Origin: Paracoccaceae bacterium
Lineage (GTDB): Bacteria; Pseudomonadota; Alphaproteobacteria; Rhodobacterales; Rhodobacteraceae
Assembly: GCA_003567315.1 (NCBI GenBank)
Contig: PWZT01000078.1
Span: forward strand, 1-42,260
DNA: 42,260 bases
Direction of reading: 5' to 3'
The number at the start of each line of letters is the position of its first letter. The stretch's first letter is position 1. A model generated the notes under the pieces. It worked only from the letters and a program-made list of their open reading frames with translations. It was not told the DNA's origin and did not search any database. This document shows, piece after piece, positions 1-7,773 of the stretch. The translations under genes were made by a program, and so were the position numbers.

Positions 1-417
1 GCGCTGCCCGCCTATGCCAGCGCCGGGGCCGCAGGGGCGGATATCCGCGCGAACCTGCCAGAAGACCAGCGCGAAGGCGGCCTCACCCTTGCGCCGATGG
101 CGCGCGCGCTCATCCCCACGGGCCTCGCCTGCGCGATCCCGGCGGGCTATGAGATGCAGATCCGCGCGCGCTCGGGGCTCGCGCTGCGCCATGGCATCGC
201 CCTGCCCAACGCGCCCGCCACCATCGACAGCGATTATCGCGGACCCCTCGGCGTGATCCTCGTCAACCTGGGCGACGCGCCCTACATCATCGCGCATGGC
301 GCGCGCATCGCGCAGATCGTCATCGCCCCCGCCCCGCAGGCCCGCATCGAGGAAGTCTTGCTGCTCGATGACACGGCGCGCGGGATGGGGGGCTATGGCT
401 CGACAGGAGTGAGCTGA
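1..417 (+). CDS. dut: dUTP diphosphatase (dUTPase), 5'-truncated by window edge
   Basis: Hydrolyses dUTP to dUMP and pyrophosphate, keeping uracil out of DNA and feeding dTMP synthesis. Frame 1 is open from the first base to the TGA at 415-417, so the N-terminus lies outside the window. The trimeric dUTPase motifs appear in order: AGADIRA (motif I), RARSGLA (motif II), a TIDSDYRG segment with the catalytic Asp (motif III), and the C-terminal RGMGGYGSTG (motif V, the glycine-rich flap over the substrate). The stop codon abuts the ATG of the next gene with no gap, so the two are probably cotranscribed. Identification is secure; only the true start is unseen. Confidence 0.96.
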   Translation, partial: ALPAYASAGAAGADIRANLPEDQREGGLTLAPMARALIPTGLACAIPAGYEMQIRARSGLALRHGIALPNAPATIDSDYRGPLGVILVNLGDAPYIIAHGARIAQIVIAPAPQARIEEVLLLDDTARGMGGYGSTGVS

Positions 418-1470
418 ATGGGGTTTGTGCTGTTTCTGATGGCCGCGCTCTGGGCGTTGGGCTGGGCGATGAAAACCCCTGTGCGGGCGCGGCTCATCAT
501 GATCGGGCTTCTCTATGCGGGGGTCGTGCTGTCGCATCTGCTGCTGCCCGACACCGCCGAGATCCGCCGCGCGACAGGCGGCGATGTGCGCCCCTGGCTG
601 GTGCTGGGCGGGGTGGCGGCGCTCGGGCTTGGCTATATGGCGCTGATCCGCCGCCTGCGCCGCACGCCCCCCGAAGCGACCGCCCCGCACCCCAACCCCG
701 ACCACTTCCGCGAGGCAGAGCTGAACCGCTATGCCCGCCATATCGTGCTGCGCGAGATCGGCGGGGCCGGGCAGAAGAAGCTCAAGGGCGCGAAAGTGCT
801 GGTGATCGGCGCAGGCGGGCTCGGCTCACCCGCGCTTCTCTATCTGGCCGCAGCCGGGGTCGGCACGATCGGCGTCATTGATGACGACACGGTCGATGGC
901 TCCAACCTCCAGCGCCAGATCATCCACCGTGACGAGATGATCGGCACGCCCAAGGTGTTCTCGGCGCAGGCCGCGATGGAAGCGCTCAACCCGTTCATCA
1001 CAGTGCGCCCCTATCACCGCAGGCTCACGCCGGAGATCGCCGAGACGCTCTTTGCCGAGTATGACCTGATCCTCGACGGGACCGATAATTTCGACACCCG
1101 CTATCTGGTCAACCGCGCCGCTGTGGCGACTGGCACGCCGCTGATTTCCGCCGCGATCACGCAATGGGAAGGGCAGATCAGCCTCTACCACCCGGCCTCG
1201 GGCGCGCCTTGCTTCGAATGTGTCTTCCCCACGCGCCCAGCCCCGGGTCTCGCGCCCGCCTGCGCCGAAGCCGGGGTCATCGCGCCCCTGCCGGGCGTGC
1301 TGGGCACGATGATGGCCGTGGAGGCGATGAAGGAAATCACCGGCGCGGGCACAGGGTTGCGCGGGCGGCTGGTGATCCATGACGCGCTTGAAGCCGAGAC
1401 GCGCTCCATCCGCATCACGCCGCGCCCCGATTGCGCCGCCTGCGGTCTGGCCGAGGCCAAACGCGCCTAG
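418..1470 (+). CDS. moeB: MoeB/ThiF-family adenylyltransferase with N-terminal membrane anchor
   Basis: E1-like enzyme of the HesA/MoeB/ThiF family, which adenylates the C-terminal glycine of a small sulfur-carrier protein such as MoaD or ThiS. About 80 N-terminal residues hold two hydrophobic segments (roughly 3-43 and 59-78), unlike cytosolic E. coli MoeB. The catalytic domain follows, with the nucleotide loop GAGGLGS (131-137), NLQRQ (163-167), DGTDNFDTR around 220, a candidate catalytic Cys282, and zinc Cys pairs C265/C268 and C339/C342. The 350 residues exceed the family's usual ~250 because of the anchor. The ATG directly follows the dut stop. Whether it serves molybdopterin, thiamine or thiouridylation cannot be decided from sequence. 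Confidence 0.88.
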   Translation: MGFVLFLMAALWALGWAMKTPVRARLIMIGLLYAGVVLSHLLLPDTAEIRRATGGDVRPWLVLGGVAALGLGYMALIRRLRRTPPEATAPHPNPDHFREAELNRYARHIVLREIGGAGQKKLKGAKVLVIGAGGLGSPALLYLAAAGVGTIGVIDDDTVDGSNLQRQIIHRDEMIGTPKVFSAQAAMEALNPFITVRPYHRRLTPEIAETLFAEYDLILDGTDNFDTRYLVNRAAVATGTPLISAAITQWEGQISLYHPASGAPCFECVFPTRPAPGLAPACAEAGVIAPLPGVLGTMMAVEAMKEITGAGTGLRGRLVIHDALEAETRSIRITPRPDCAACGLAEAKRA

Positions 1471-1510
1471 ACCAGCTTGCGCCCGCCAATACAGGCCCGC
1501 GCGCCTCGCT

Positions 1511-1561
1511 TTCATCTTGCACGAAATACTCTCGCCGAAGGCAGCGCGCCGACAGGCGCGC
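1511..1561 (-). repeat. 3'-end repeat element, copy 1 (hairpin plus conserved stretch)
   Basis: On the minus strand, downstream of purS, a 7-bp perfect hairpin (arms 1544-1550 and 1555-1561, loop of 4) is followed by a conserved stretch ending in GCAAGATGAA. Bases 1511-1550 match 7572-7611 with only two differences, and a third, shorter copy lies at 12951-13000. It may act as a transcription terminator or RNA-processing site at gene ends. Confidence 0.7.
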
Positions 1562-1634
1562 CCCCGGCAATGCCCACGCCCGGCGGACGGCGCGCGGCCC
1601 CGCCGACACCGCATCGACCCGGTCGCAAAGCTCG

Positions 1635-1874
1635 CTAGGCGGGCTCGATCCGGTAGCTCTCGATCACTGTATTGGCGAGCAGCTTCTCGCACATCTCGCG
1701 CGCCGCAGCCTCAGCCTTCGCGGCATCGCTTTCGGCCAGATCCAGCTCGATCATCTTGCCTTGGCGCACCGAATTGACCCCCTCGAACCCAAGCGCGCCC
1801 AGCGCATGACGGATCGCCTCGCCCTGCGGGTCCAGCACACCGGGTTTCAGGGTCACGAACACGCGATACTTCAT
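1635..1874 (-). CDS. purS: Phosphoribosylformylglycinamidine synthase subunit PurS
   Basis: Small subunit of the three-part FGAM synthase (PurS/PurQ/PurL), step 4 of purine synthesis; PurS helps pass ammonia between the glutaminase and synthetase subunits. The 79-residue length is typical, with the family's KYRVFVTLKPGVLDPQG opening and a VNSVRQGK segment. The reading frame stays open further upstream, but that part overlaps purC; the ATG at 1874 gives the normal PurS N-terminus. The gene follows purC by 14 bp on the same strand, so the two form an operon. purQ and purL, often next in line, are absent; the strand downstream runs into a convergent moeB. Confidence 0.95.
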   Translation of the reverse strand: MKYRVFVTLKPGVLDPQGEAIRHALGALGFEGVNSVRQGKMIELDLAESDAAKAEAAAREMCEKLLANTVIESYRIEPA

Positions 1875-1888
1875 CACAAGACCACCCT

Positions 1889-2650
1889 TCAGTTCATCAG
1901 CTTGGGTTTGACAATCGGTGTGGGCGATTTGGGCATCACCCCCAGCCGCCGCGCAACCTCGGAATAGGCGTCGGTCAGACTGCCCAGATCGCGGCGGAAC
2001 ACATCCTTGTCGAGCTTCTGGCCGGTTTTCATATCCCACAACCGGCAGCTATCGGGGCTGATCTCATCGGCCACGACAAGCCGCTGCATGTCGCCGTCGA
2101 ATTGCCGCCCGATCTCGATCTTGAAATCCACCAGCTTGATCCCGGCCCCCAGCATCACGCCCGACAGGAAATCATTCACCCGCACTGCCAGCGCCACCAT
2201 GTCATCCAGATCCTGATGGCTCGCCCAGTTGAAGGCGAGGATCTGGTCCTCGGTCACAAGCGGATCACCCAGCGCGTCATCCTTGTAGTAGAACTCGATG
2301 ATCGGGCGTGGCAGCGCCGTGCCCTCCTCGATCCCCAGCCGTTTCGACAGCGACCCGGCGGCGATATTGCGCACCACGACTTCCAGCGGGATGATCTCGA
2401 CCGCGCGGATCAACTGCTCGCGCATATTGATGCGGCGGATGAAATGCGTAGGCACACCGATCTGATGCAGCCCGGACATGAAGAATTCCGACAGCAGATT
2501 GTTGAGCACCCCCTTGCCCTCGATCACATCGCGCTTCTCGGCATTGAAGGCGGTTGCGTCATCCTTGAAATACTGCACCAGCGTGCCGGGCTCGGGGCCC
2601 TCATACAATGTCTTGGCCTTGCCTTCATAGATTTTGGTGCGGCGTGCCAT
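1889..2650 (-). CDS. purC: Phosphoribosylaminoimidazole-succinocarboxamide synthase (SAICAR synthetase)
   Basis: Joins CAIR with aspartate using ATP to make SAICAR in de novo purine synthesis. At 253 residues it has the family's length and hallmarks: an N-terminal [12 protein letters not shown] nucleotide-binding segment, a [15 protein letters not shown] motif, and LVDFKIEIG plus [13 protein letters not shown] near the C-terminus. An in-frame TTG lies one codon upstream (2653), but the ATG at 2650 sits about 7 bases after a GGAG ribosome site and gives the standard [11 protein letters not shown] start. First gene of a purC-purS pair, divergent from the zeta-subunit gene at 2824. Confidence 0.97.
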   Translation of the reverse strand: MARRTKIYEGKAKTLYEGPEPGTLVQYFKDDATAFNAEKRDVIEGKGVLNNLLSEFFMSGLHQIGVPTHFIRRINMREQLIRAVEIIPLEVVVRNIAAGSLSKRLGIEEGTALPRPIIEFYYKDDALGDPLVTEDQILAFNWASHQDLDDMVALAVRVNDFLSGVMLGAGIKLVDFKIEIGRQFDGDMQRLVVADEISPDSCRLWDMKTGQKLDKDVFRRDLGSLTDAYSEVARRLGVMPKSPTPIVKPKLMN

Positions 2651-2823
2651 CAAGCTCTCCGATGCGGTTGGGAATGCGCAAAGCTGCGTGCTGCCCTATA
2701 GCCCAGCCCCGGCTGCATCGCAAGGCAGCCTGTTTGCGCCCGCACTCACGGGTTTTCGCCTTGCAGCGCAGGGCGGCGCGGGTCATATATTGCCCAGTTT
2801 GTCGGATCAGAACGAGGCCAGAG

Positions 2824-3135
2824 ATGAGCACATTCGAGGAGCGCCAGCGCGCATTCGAGACCAAGTTTGCCCATGACCAGGAGATGGTCTTCAAGGCCGT
2901 GGCGCGGCGCAACAAGAAGCTCGGCCTCTGGGCAGCGGGACTGCTCAGCAAGACCGGCGCGGATGCCGAGGCGTATGCGATGGAAGTCATCCGCGCCGAT
3001 TTCGAGGAAGCGGGCCATGAGGACGTCTTTCGCAAGGTCGCGGCCGATCTCGGCAATCTGGCCGATGAGCCAACCATCCGCGCCAAGATGGCCGCGTTCC
3101 TGGCCGAAGCGAAAGCCGAACTCTCCCAGGGCTGA
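2824..3135 (+). CDS. ATPase inhibitor subunit zeta (DUF1476 family)
   Basis: A 103-residue protein of the DUF1476 family, whose Paracoccus denitrificans member is the zeta subunit that inhibits F1FO-ATPase hydrolysis (family knowledge). Visible family signs are the N-terminal FEERQRAFETKFAHDQE segment, which corresponds to the inhibitory region, the RRNKKLGLWAA core helix, and an all-alpha, charged composition. The ATG at 2824 gives the canonical MSTFEERQRA start; longer in-frame extensions would run through the purC promoter region. Divergent from purC. Confined to Alphaproteobacteria, so it also helps place the organism. Confidence 0.92.
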   Translation: MSTFEERQRAFETKFAHDQEMVFKAVARRNKKLGLWAAGLLSKTGADAEAYAMEVIRADFEEAGHEDVFRKVAADLGNLADEPTIRAKMAAFLAEAKAELSQG

Positions 3136-3141
3136 GCGCGC

Positions 3142-3163
3142 AGCGCGCCATGTGAGGCGCGCT
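3142..3163 (+). terminator. Hairpin just downstream of the zeta-subunit gene
   Basis: Perfect 8-bp stem (AGCGCGCC at 3142-3149, complement at 3156-3163) with a 6-base loop, six bases after the stop codon. No clear T-run follows, so intrinsic termination is only possible. Confidence 0.4.
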
Positions 3164-3267
3164 CATGTTCTTCATGCGCATTATGAGTTTGCGTGAAGTT
3201 CAGACCTGTGCCATCCAGCAGCCTGCGCGGCGTTGGCCGGCGTGACGATAATGCAGAAGGCGCCTTC

Positions 3268-4299
3268 ATGAACGACGCATTTTCCGAATTTCTGGCCACG
3301 CGCGACTGGCTTCTGGCCGATGGCGCGACCGGGACCAATCTGTTCAACATGGGTCTCGCCTCGGGCGATGCGCCGGAATTGTGGAATGTGGAGCAGCCCG
3401 ACAATATCCGCGCGCTCTACCGCAATGCTGTCGAGGCCGGGTCGGATCTCTTCCTCACCAACACATTCGGCGGCAATGCAAGCCGGCTGAAGCTGCATGA
3501 CGCCCAGAACCGCGTGCGCGAATTGAACCGTCTGGGCGCCGAGCTTGGCCGCGAGATCGCCGATGCTTCGGGGCGCAAGGTGATTGTCGCGGGCTCGGTC
3601 GGGCCCACGGGCGACATCATGGCGCCGATGGGCACGCTCACGCATGAGCTGGCCGTCGAGATGTTCCACGAGCAGGCCGAGGGGCTCAAGGAGGGCGGGG
3701 CCGATGTGCTCTGGGTCGAGACGATCTCCGCGCCCGAAGAATACAAGGCCGCCGCAGAGGCCGCAGAGCGCGCAGGCATGCCGTGGTGCGGCACGATGAG
3801 TTTCGACACGGCCGGGCGTACGATGATGGGGCTGACCTCGGCGGATATGGCGAAAATGGTCGAGAAGCTGAAATACGCGCCGCTTGCCTATGGGGCGAAT
3901 TGCGGCGTGGGCGCCTCGGATCTGTTGCGCACTGTGCTGGGCTTTGCCGAGGCAGGCAGCACGCGCCCGATCATCGCCAAGGGCAATGCGGGTATCCCGA
4001 AATATGTCGATGGCCATATCCATTACGATGGCACGCCCGATCTGATGGCCGAATATGCCGTGCTCGCGCGCGATTGCGGGGCCACGATCATCGGCGGCTG
4101 TTGCGGCACCATGCCCCAGCATCTGCGCGCCATGCGCGCGGCACTCGAAAGCCGCGAGAAGGGCCCGCGCCCCTCGCTCGAGACCATTGCAGCGACGCTG
4201 GGCGATTTTTCATCGCCGCTCGACGGCACCGAGGCCGCAGGCACCGCGCCTGCCGCGCGCGCGGGCCGCGGGGGCGGGCGGCGGCGCAGGGGGGCGTGA
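3268..4299 (+). CDS. Homocysteine S-methyltransferase module of split methionine synthase (annotated in relatives as betaine-homocysteine methyltransferase)
   Basis: Transfers a methyl group to homocysteine through a zinc-activated thiolate. The 343 residues form one homocysteine-binding barrel like the N-terminal module of MetH or BHMT. The three zinc cysteines are present: C212 (in GANCG) and C278/C279 (in GGCCGT), plus the early DGATGTNLF motif. The ATG at 3268 follows an AGAAGG ribosome site by 7 bases; a start at 3193 is in frame but lacks that support. The C-terminal ~45 residues are Ala/Gly/Arg-rich and look disordered. A corrinoid protein follows 154 bp downstream, matching the split MetH arrangement known in Rhodobacterales, where the methyltetrahydrofolate module is encoded elsewhere. 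A betaine-specific role is the alternative. Confidence 0.9.
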   Translation: MNDAFSEFLATRDWLLADGATGTNLFNMGLASGDAPELWNVEQPDNIRALYRNAVEAGSDLFLTNTFGGNASRLKLHDAQNRVRELNRLGAELGREIADASGRKVIVAGSVGPTGDIMAPMGTLTHELAVEMFHEQAEGLKEGGADVLWVETISAPEEYKAAAEAAERAGMPWCGTMSFDTAGRTMMGLTSADMAKMVEKLKYAPLAYGANCGVGASDLLRTVLGFAEAGSTRPIIAKGNAGIPKYVDGHIHYDGTPDLMAEYAVLARDCGATIIGGCCGTMPQHLRAMRAALESREKGPRPSLETIAATLGDFSSPLDGTEAAGTAPAARAGRGGGRRRRGA

Positions 4300-4453
4300 T
4301 CTTGCGGTCACAGACGCCGCGCGCGCGGGTGCAGAGGTCGGCGCAAAGCGGGCCTGCGTCGCAAATGAGACAGTGCACAGCCGCATTCTGACCCAAATCG
4401 TGACGTAAAACAGACCAAAGCGCCGATACCGGCATGGCTTGAAAGGAAGTTTC

Positions 4454-5155
4454 ATGTCTGACGAAGAAGAGATCATTCTTGCCGATCTGAGTGACGAGGA
4501 ACTCGTCGAGCAGATGATGGACGACCTCTACGATGGTCTCAAGGAAGAGATCGAGGAAGGGGTGAACATCCTGCTCGAGCGCGGCTGGACGCCCTATGAC
4601 ATCCTCACCAAGGCGCTGGTGGCGGGCATGACGATTGTCGGCCATGATTTCCGCGACGGCATCCTGTTTGTGCCCGAGGTTCTGCTCGCTGCCAATGCGA
4701 TGAAGGGCGGCATGGCGATCCTGAAGCCGCTGCTGGTGGAAACCGGCGCGCCGCGCATGGGCAAGATGGTGATCGGCACCGTGAAGGGCGACATCCACGA
4801 TATCGGCAAGAACCTTGTCGCGATGATGATGGAGGGCGCGGGCTTCGAGGTGGTCGATCTCGGCATCAACAACGCGGTCGAAGCGTATCTGGAGGCGCTG
4901 GAGACCGAGCAGCCCGATATTCTCGGCATGTCCGCCCTGCTGACCACGACCATGCCCTATATGAAGGTGGTGATCGACACGATGGCCGCGCAGGGTATCC
5001 GCGACGATTATATCGTGCTGGTGGGCGGCGCGCCGCTCAACGATGAATTCGGCCGCGCAATCGGCGCCGATGCCTATTGCCGCGATGCGGCGGTGGCCGT
5101 CGAGACCGCCAAGCAATTCGTCGCGCGCAAGCACAACCAGATGCATGCGAACTGA
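4454..5155 (+). CDS. Cobalamin-binding corrinoid protein (methionine synthase B12 module)
   Basis: Methyl-carrier protein binding cobalamin. Residues ~1-95 form the four-helix cap domain and ~100-225 the Rossmann-like B12 domain. The base-off histidine motif is seen as D113-x-H115-x-x-G118 (GDIHDIGKN), followed by GMSALLTTTM near 158-167 and GGAPLN near 191-196, all matching the MetH cobalamin module and MtbC-like corrinoid proteins. Length (233) fits a free-standing carrier. The ATG at 4454 follows AAAGGAAG; the in-frame ATG at 4439 does not. Lying just after the homocysteine methyltransferase gene, it is best read as the shuttle between a folate methyltransferase encoded elsewhere and homocysteine. 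Confidence 0.93.
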   Translation: MSDEEEIILADLSDEELVEQMMDDLYDGLKEEIEEGVNILLERGWTPYDILTKALVAGMTIVGHDFRDGILFVPEVLLAANAMKGGMAILKPLLVETGAPRMGKMVIGTVKGDIHDIGKNLVAMMMEGAGFEVVDLGINNAVEAYLEALETEQPDILGMSALLTTTMPYMKVVIDTMAAQGIRDDYIVLVGGAPLNDEFGRAIGADAYCRDAAVAVETAKQFVARKHNQMHAN

Positions 5156-5180
5156 GCGAAATCGCGATGCGTGAGACAAG

Positions 5181-5214
5181 ACTGCCGGCCCTCGGGTCGG
5201 CAGTTTGCATTTTT
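5181..5214 (+). terminator. Intrinsic terminator after the corrinoid protein gene
   Basis: Stem ACTGCCG/CGGCAGT, extendable through CCC/GGG, spans 5181-5204 and is followed by a T-rich tract (TTTGCATTTTT). It sits 25 bases after the stop codon. Confidence 0.8.
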
Positions 5215-5226
5215 CAGATGGTGAAA
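5212..5226. repeat. Palindromic site TTTCA-N5-TGAAA, copy 1
   Basis: Inverted repeat with half-sites TTTCA and TGAAA around GATGG. A near copy lies at 5275-5289, with similar T-rich flanks on both. It overlaps the end of the preceding terminator. Function unknown; it lies between two convergent gene ends. Confidence 0.5.
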
Positions 5227-5274
5227 TCGTTTTTCGCCAGTCGGAAAAAGTTTGCGCCCCGCGCGCTGCTATTT

Positions 5275-5289
5275 TTTCACATGATGAAA
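5275..5289. repeat. Palindromic site TTTCA-N5-TGAAA, copy 2
   Basis: Second copy with CATGA as spacer, 63 bp from copy 1. Read on the minus strand it could form a weak 3' hairpin for fpr, whose stop is 20 bases away, so a termination role is as possible as protein binding. Confidence 0.5.
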
Positions 5290-5308
5290 TGCTTTTTCAA
5301 AACCAGGA

Positions 5309-6118
5309 TCAGTCCACGAAAGCCTTTTCCACGACATATTCCGCCGGGTCCGAATTGGCCCCTTCGCGCAGCCCCGCCGCTTCGAGGATGGCCTTCACAT
5401 CGAGGTTGAACGCCAGCGAGCCGCAGACCATCGCGCGGTCAAACCCCGGGTTCAGCGGCGGGATGCCGAGATCGGCAAACACCTTGCCCGAGGTCAGATT
5501 ATCCGTGATCCGCCCCATATGCGCGCTCTTCTCGCGGGTCGTGGTTGGGTAATAGAGCAGCTTGCCGCCGACCAGCTCGCCGATCAGCGGATCCTCGGGC
5601 AGCGCCTCGATCAGATTGCGCCCATAGGTCAACTCATCCACATCGCGGCAGGTATGCATCACGATAACCTGCTCATATTTCTCCCATGTTTCCGGATCGC
5701 GCAGGAGCGAGGCGAAAGGCGCGATGCCTGTGCCCGTGGCCAGCATCCACAGCCGCTTGCCCGGCAGCAGCGCATCGAGCACCAGCGTGCCGACAGGCTT
5801 GGGGCGCAGGATCAGCGCATCACCGGGCTGGATATGCTGGAGCTTCGAGGTCAGCGGACCATCGGGCACCTTGATCGAGTAGAATTCCAGCTCTTCGTCC
5901 CAGGAGGGCGAGGCGATGGAATAGGCCCGCAGCAGCGGCTTGCCATTGTCGCCCATCAGCCCGATCATCACGAACTCGCCCGAGCGAAACCGCAAGCTGC
6001 GTGGCCGCGTGCAGCGAAAGGCGAAGAGGCGATCGGTGTAATGCGTCACGCTCGTCACAGTCTGCGCATCGGGCAATGTGGGCGTGGCTTTGCGGGGCGT
6101 TGCTTGCGTGACTGTCAT
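5309..6118 (-). CDS. fpr: Ferredoxin/flavodoxin-NADP+ reductase
   Basis: FAD enzyme that moves electrons between NADPH and ferredoxin or flavodoxin. The 269 residues carry the FAD motif RAYSIASPSW (65-74), YSIKVPDGPLTS, the NADP motif ATGTGIAPF (~126-134), VCGS in the C-terminal half, and a C-terminal AFVD extension in place of a terminal aromatic residue, as in the bacterial subclass of Rhodobacter capsulatus Fpr. The ATG at 6118 is the family start. An FNR-type box is centred about 64 bases upstream of the start, hinting at control by oxygen. Divergent from the Lrp gene. Confidence 0.95.
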   Translation of the reverse strand: MTVTQATPRKATPTLPDAQTVTSVTHYTDRLFAFRCTRPRSLRFRSGEFVMIGLMGDNGKPLLRAYSIASPSWDEELEFYSIKVPDGPLTSKLQHIQPGDALILRPKPVGTLVLDALLPGKRLWMLATGTGIAPFASLLRDPETWEKYEQVIVMHTCRDVDELTYGRNLIEALPEDPLIGELVGGKLLYYPTTTREKSAHMGRITDNLTSGKVFADLGIPPLNPGFDRAMVCGSLAFNLDVKAILEAAGLREGANSDPAEYVVEKAFVD

Positions 6119-6175
6119 CTCGACTGCTTTCCATTGGCGCTTTCGATGCGCTATCTGTCAACCCGTGTTTACGCC

Positions 6176-6189
6176 TTGATGCAGGTCAA
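6176..6189. promoter_or_regulatory. FNR/CRP-family binding site (FnrL- or Dnr-like)
   Basis: TTGATGCAGGTCAA matches TTGAT-N4-(A/G)TCAA, the FNR-family consensus, and extends by one base on each side as a perfect palindrome. It lies between fpr (start 6118) and lrp (start 6324); the distance favours control of fpr. Confidence 0.6.
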
Positions 6190-6323
6190 GTGCAAGGCTT
6201 CCAGAGTGACGCTTTCGTATAACCGACCCGGTATCGAATATTTTTGTTCCATATTACACCTGAAAACTTGCAAATCCGGGGAAAATTTCCCATTCTGCGC
6301 CGTGAGCTGAAAGGAAGAGACAT

Positions 6324-6800
6324 ATGGCCGCAGATATCGACGATCTCGACCGCCGCATTCTCGCGGAGCTGCAAGCCGATGCGAGCCAATCGCTCGACGA
6401 TATCGCGCAGAAGGTCAATTCCAGCAAGACCCCGGTCTGGAACCGCATCCGCAAGCTGCGCAAGGCCGGGGTGATCCTGCGCGACACGGTCATCCTCGAC
6501 GCCGAATCCCTTGGGCTCGAGGCGTGTTTCTTCGTGCTGGTGCGCACCTCGGCGCATGAGGCCGACTGGCAGTCCCGGTTTCTCAAGGCCGTGCGCGCGC
6601 GCCCCGAAGTGCTGGAGGCGCACCGGCTGGCAGGCGATATCGACTATATCCTGAAGGTCCGCGTGCCCAATGCCCGCGCCTATGACCGCTTCTATCAGGC
6701 GCTGATTTCCGAGGTGACGATCCATAACGTCACGGCGCTGCTGTCGATGGAGGAGATCAAATTCACGACTGAGCTGCCCATCGCGCACACGAAAACCTGA
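6324..6800 (+). CDS. Lrp/AsnC-family transcriptional regulator
   Basis: Amino-acid-responsive regulator. The N-terminal winged helix-turn-helix spans about residues 5-60 (DDLDRRILAELQADAS, then the recognition segment SSKTPVWNRIRKLRKAGVI), followed by a RAM effector-binding domain (~68-150) with the GDIDYILKV core. At 158 residues it has the normal length. The ATG at 6324 follows an AAGGAAGAG ribosome site. The target genes and ligand are not indicated; the divergent fpr is a possible target but the two functions are not obviously linked. Confidence 0.92.
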   Translation: MAADIDDLDRRILAELQADASQSLDDIAQKVNSSKTPVWNRIRKLRKAGVILRDTVILDAESLGLEACFFVLVRTSAHEADWQSRFLKAVRARPEVLEAHRLAGDIDYILKVRVPNARAYDRFYQALISEVTIHNVTALLSMEEIKFTTELPIAHTKT

Positions 6801-6875
6801 TCGCCGCGCGACACTGCCCTGTTTGTGCAAAGCCGCAATGCGCCTAGGCTGATGAAAATTTTCGGGAGGATGACC

Positions 6876-7481
6876 ATGCGATTTCTGATCCTTGTTTTCG
6901 GGATACTCGGCGCGGCGGCGGCCAGCGCGCAGACCTTGCCCCAGCTTTACGACGTGCAGAATGTGGCCTCGGATGATGTGCTCAATATCCGCGAGGAAGC
7001 CTCGGCCAGCACAGCGATCATCGGCACGCTTTCGCATGATGCGCGCGGGGTGGAGGTCGTGGCGGTCAATGACGCGGGCACATGGGGGCAGGTCAACACG
7101 GGCGAGCGCGCAGGCTGGGTCAATCTGCGCTACATGGCCGAGCGCGGGGTGCATATCGACAATTTCAACCTGCCCGAGGGGCTGGCCTGTTTCGGGACCG
7201 AGCCCTTCTGGTCGCTCCAGAATATCGGCGGCGCGATGCATTTCGACCGGATCGATGCGGCAGGCGTGGATTTCGACCTCTGGATCGCGCAGGATAGCGG
7301 CATTGCCGAGGATTTGCGGCGCATGGTGCATATGGCCGGGATCGGCGGGCCTGCCACGGCCTTCATCTACCCCGCCGCCTGCAATGACGGGATGAGCGAC
7401 CGCGCCTATGGTCTGGCGCTCTCGCTGATGACCGCGCCCGATGCGCCAATGCTCAGCGGGTGCTGCACGCTCAGCCGGTGA
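6876..7481 (+). CDS. Exported SH3-domain protein with COG3650-type C-terminal domain
   Basis: A 201-residue secreted or periplasmic protein of unknown function. It has a signal peptide (hydrophobic stretch ending ASAQ near residue 20), then a bacterial SH3 type-3 domain (~25-90, with DVLNIREEAS and GWVNLRYM), then a domain with the FGTEPFWSLQ signature and a CNDGMSDRAYG segment, as seen in COG3650 proteins. Two ATGs compete: 6870 overlaps the GGGAGG ribosome site, while 6876 is optimally spaced, so 6876 is preferred. SH3b domains usually bind cell-wall peptides, which suggests envelope association. No operon partner on this strand. Confidence 0.8.
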   Translation: MRFLILVFGILGAAAASAQTLPQLYDVQNVASDDVLNIREEASASTAIIGTLSHDARGVEVVAVNDAGTWGQVNTGERAGWVNLRYMAERGVHIDNFNLPEGLACFGTEPFWSLQNIGGAMHFDRIDAAGVDFDLWIAQDSGIAEDLRRMVHMAGIGGPATAFIYPAACNDGMSDRAYGLALSLMTAPDAPMLSGCCTLSR

Positions 7482-7571
7482 GCCGCCAGCGGCGCAGTGA
7501 AAGACCCGATACATTTCAGGGCCCGTCCGCGATCAGCCCGGCGCATCCGATACCCTCCTGCGTGCCCTGAC

Positions 7572-7622
7572 TTCATCTTGCCCAAAATACTCTCGCCGAA
7601 GGCAGCGCGCCGTCAGGCGCGC
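7572..7622 (-). repeat. 3'-end repeat element, copy 2
   Basis: Minus-strand hairpin (arms 7605-7611 and 7616-7622, 7 bp, loop of 4) followed by the same conserved stretch ending in GCAAGATGAA as copy 1. The loop differs (GTCA here, GACA in copy 1) while both arms are identical. Similarity to copy 1 continues weakly beyond the hairpin to about 7665. Located 151 bp past the stop of the DUF1499 gene. The rest of the 7482-7773 gap shows no gene. Confidence 0.7.
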
Positions 7623-7773
7623 TTCCCCCCTTGAGGCGGCACATGCACGCCGGACAACGCGCGGCCCCAGCCGCGACGCGCCAAGGTGATCGAGAGCCAC
7701 GCAACTGCGCTGCCCGGGATCCAGCGACCGGCCCAAGCAACGCTCCCGCGCTGGCGGCGGCGGCCTTGAGGCT

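Noticed and set aside
3181-4122. Open frame of 313 codons on the minus strand, opposite the homocysteine methyltransferase gene.
   Set aside because: Shadow frame of a well-supported gene; low-complexity composition and no ribosome site.
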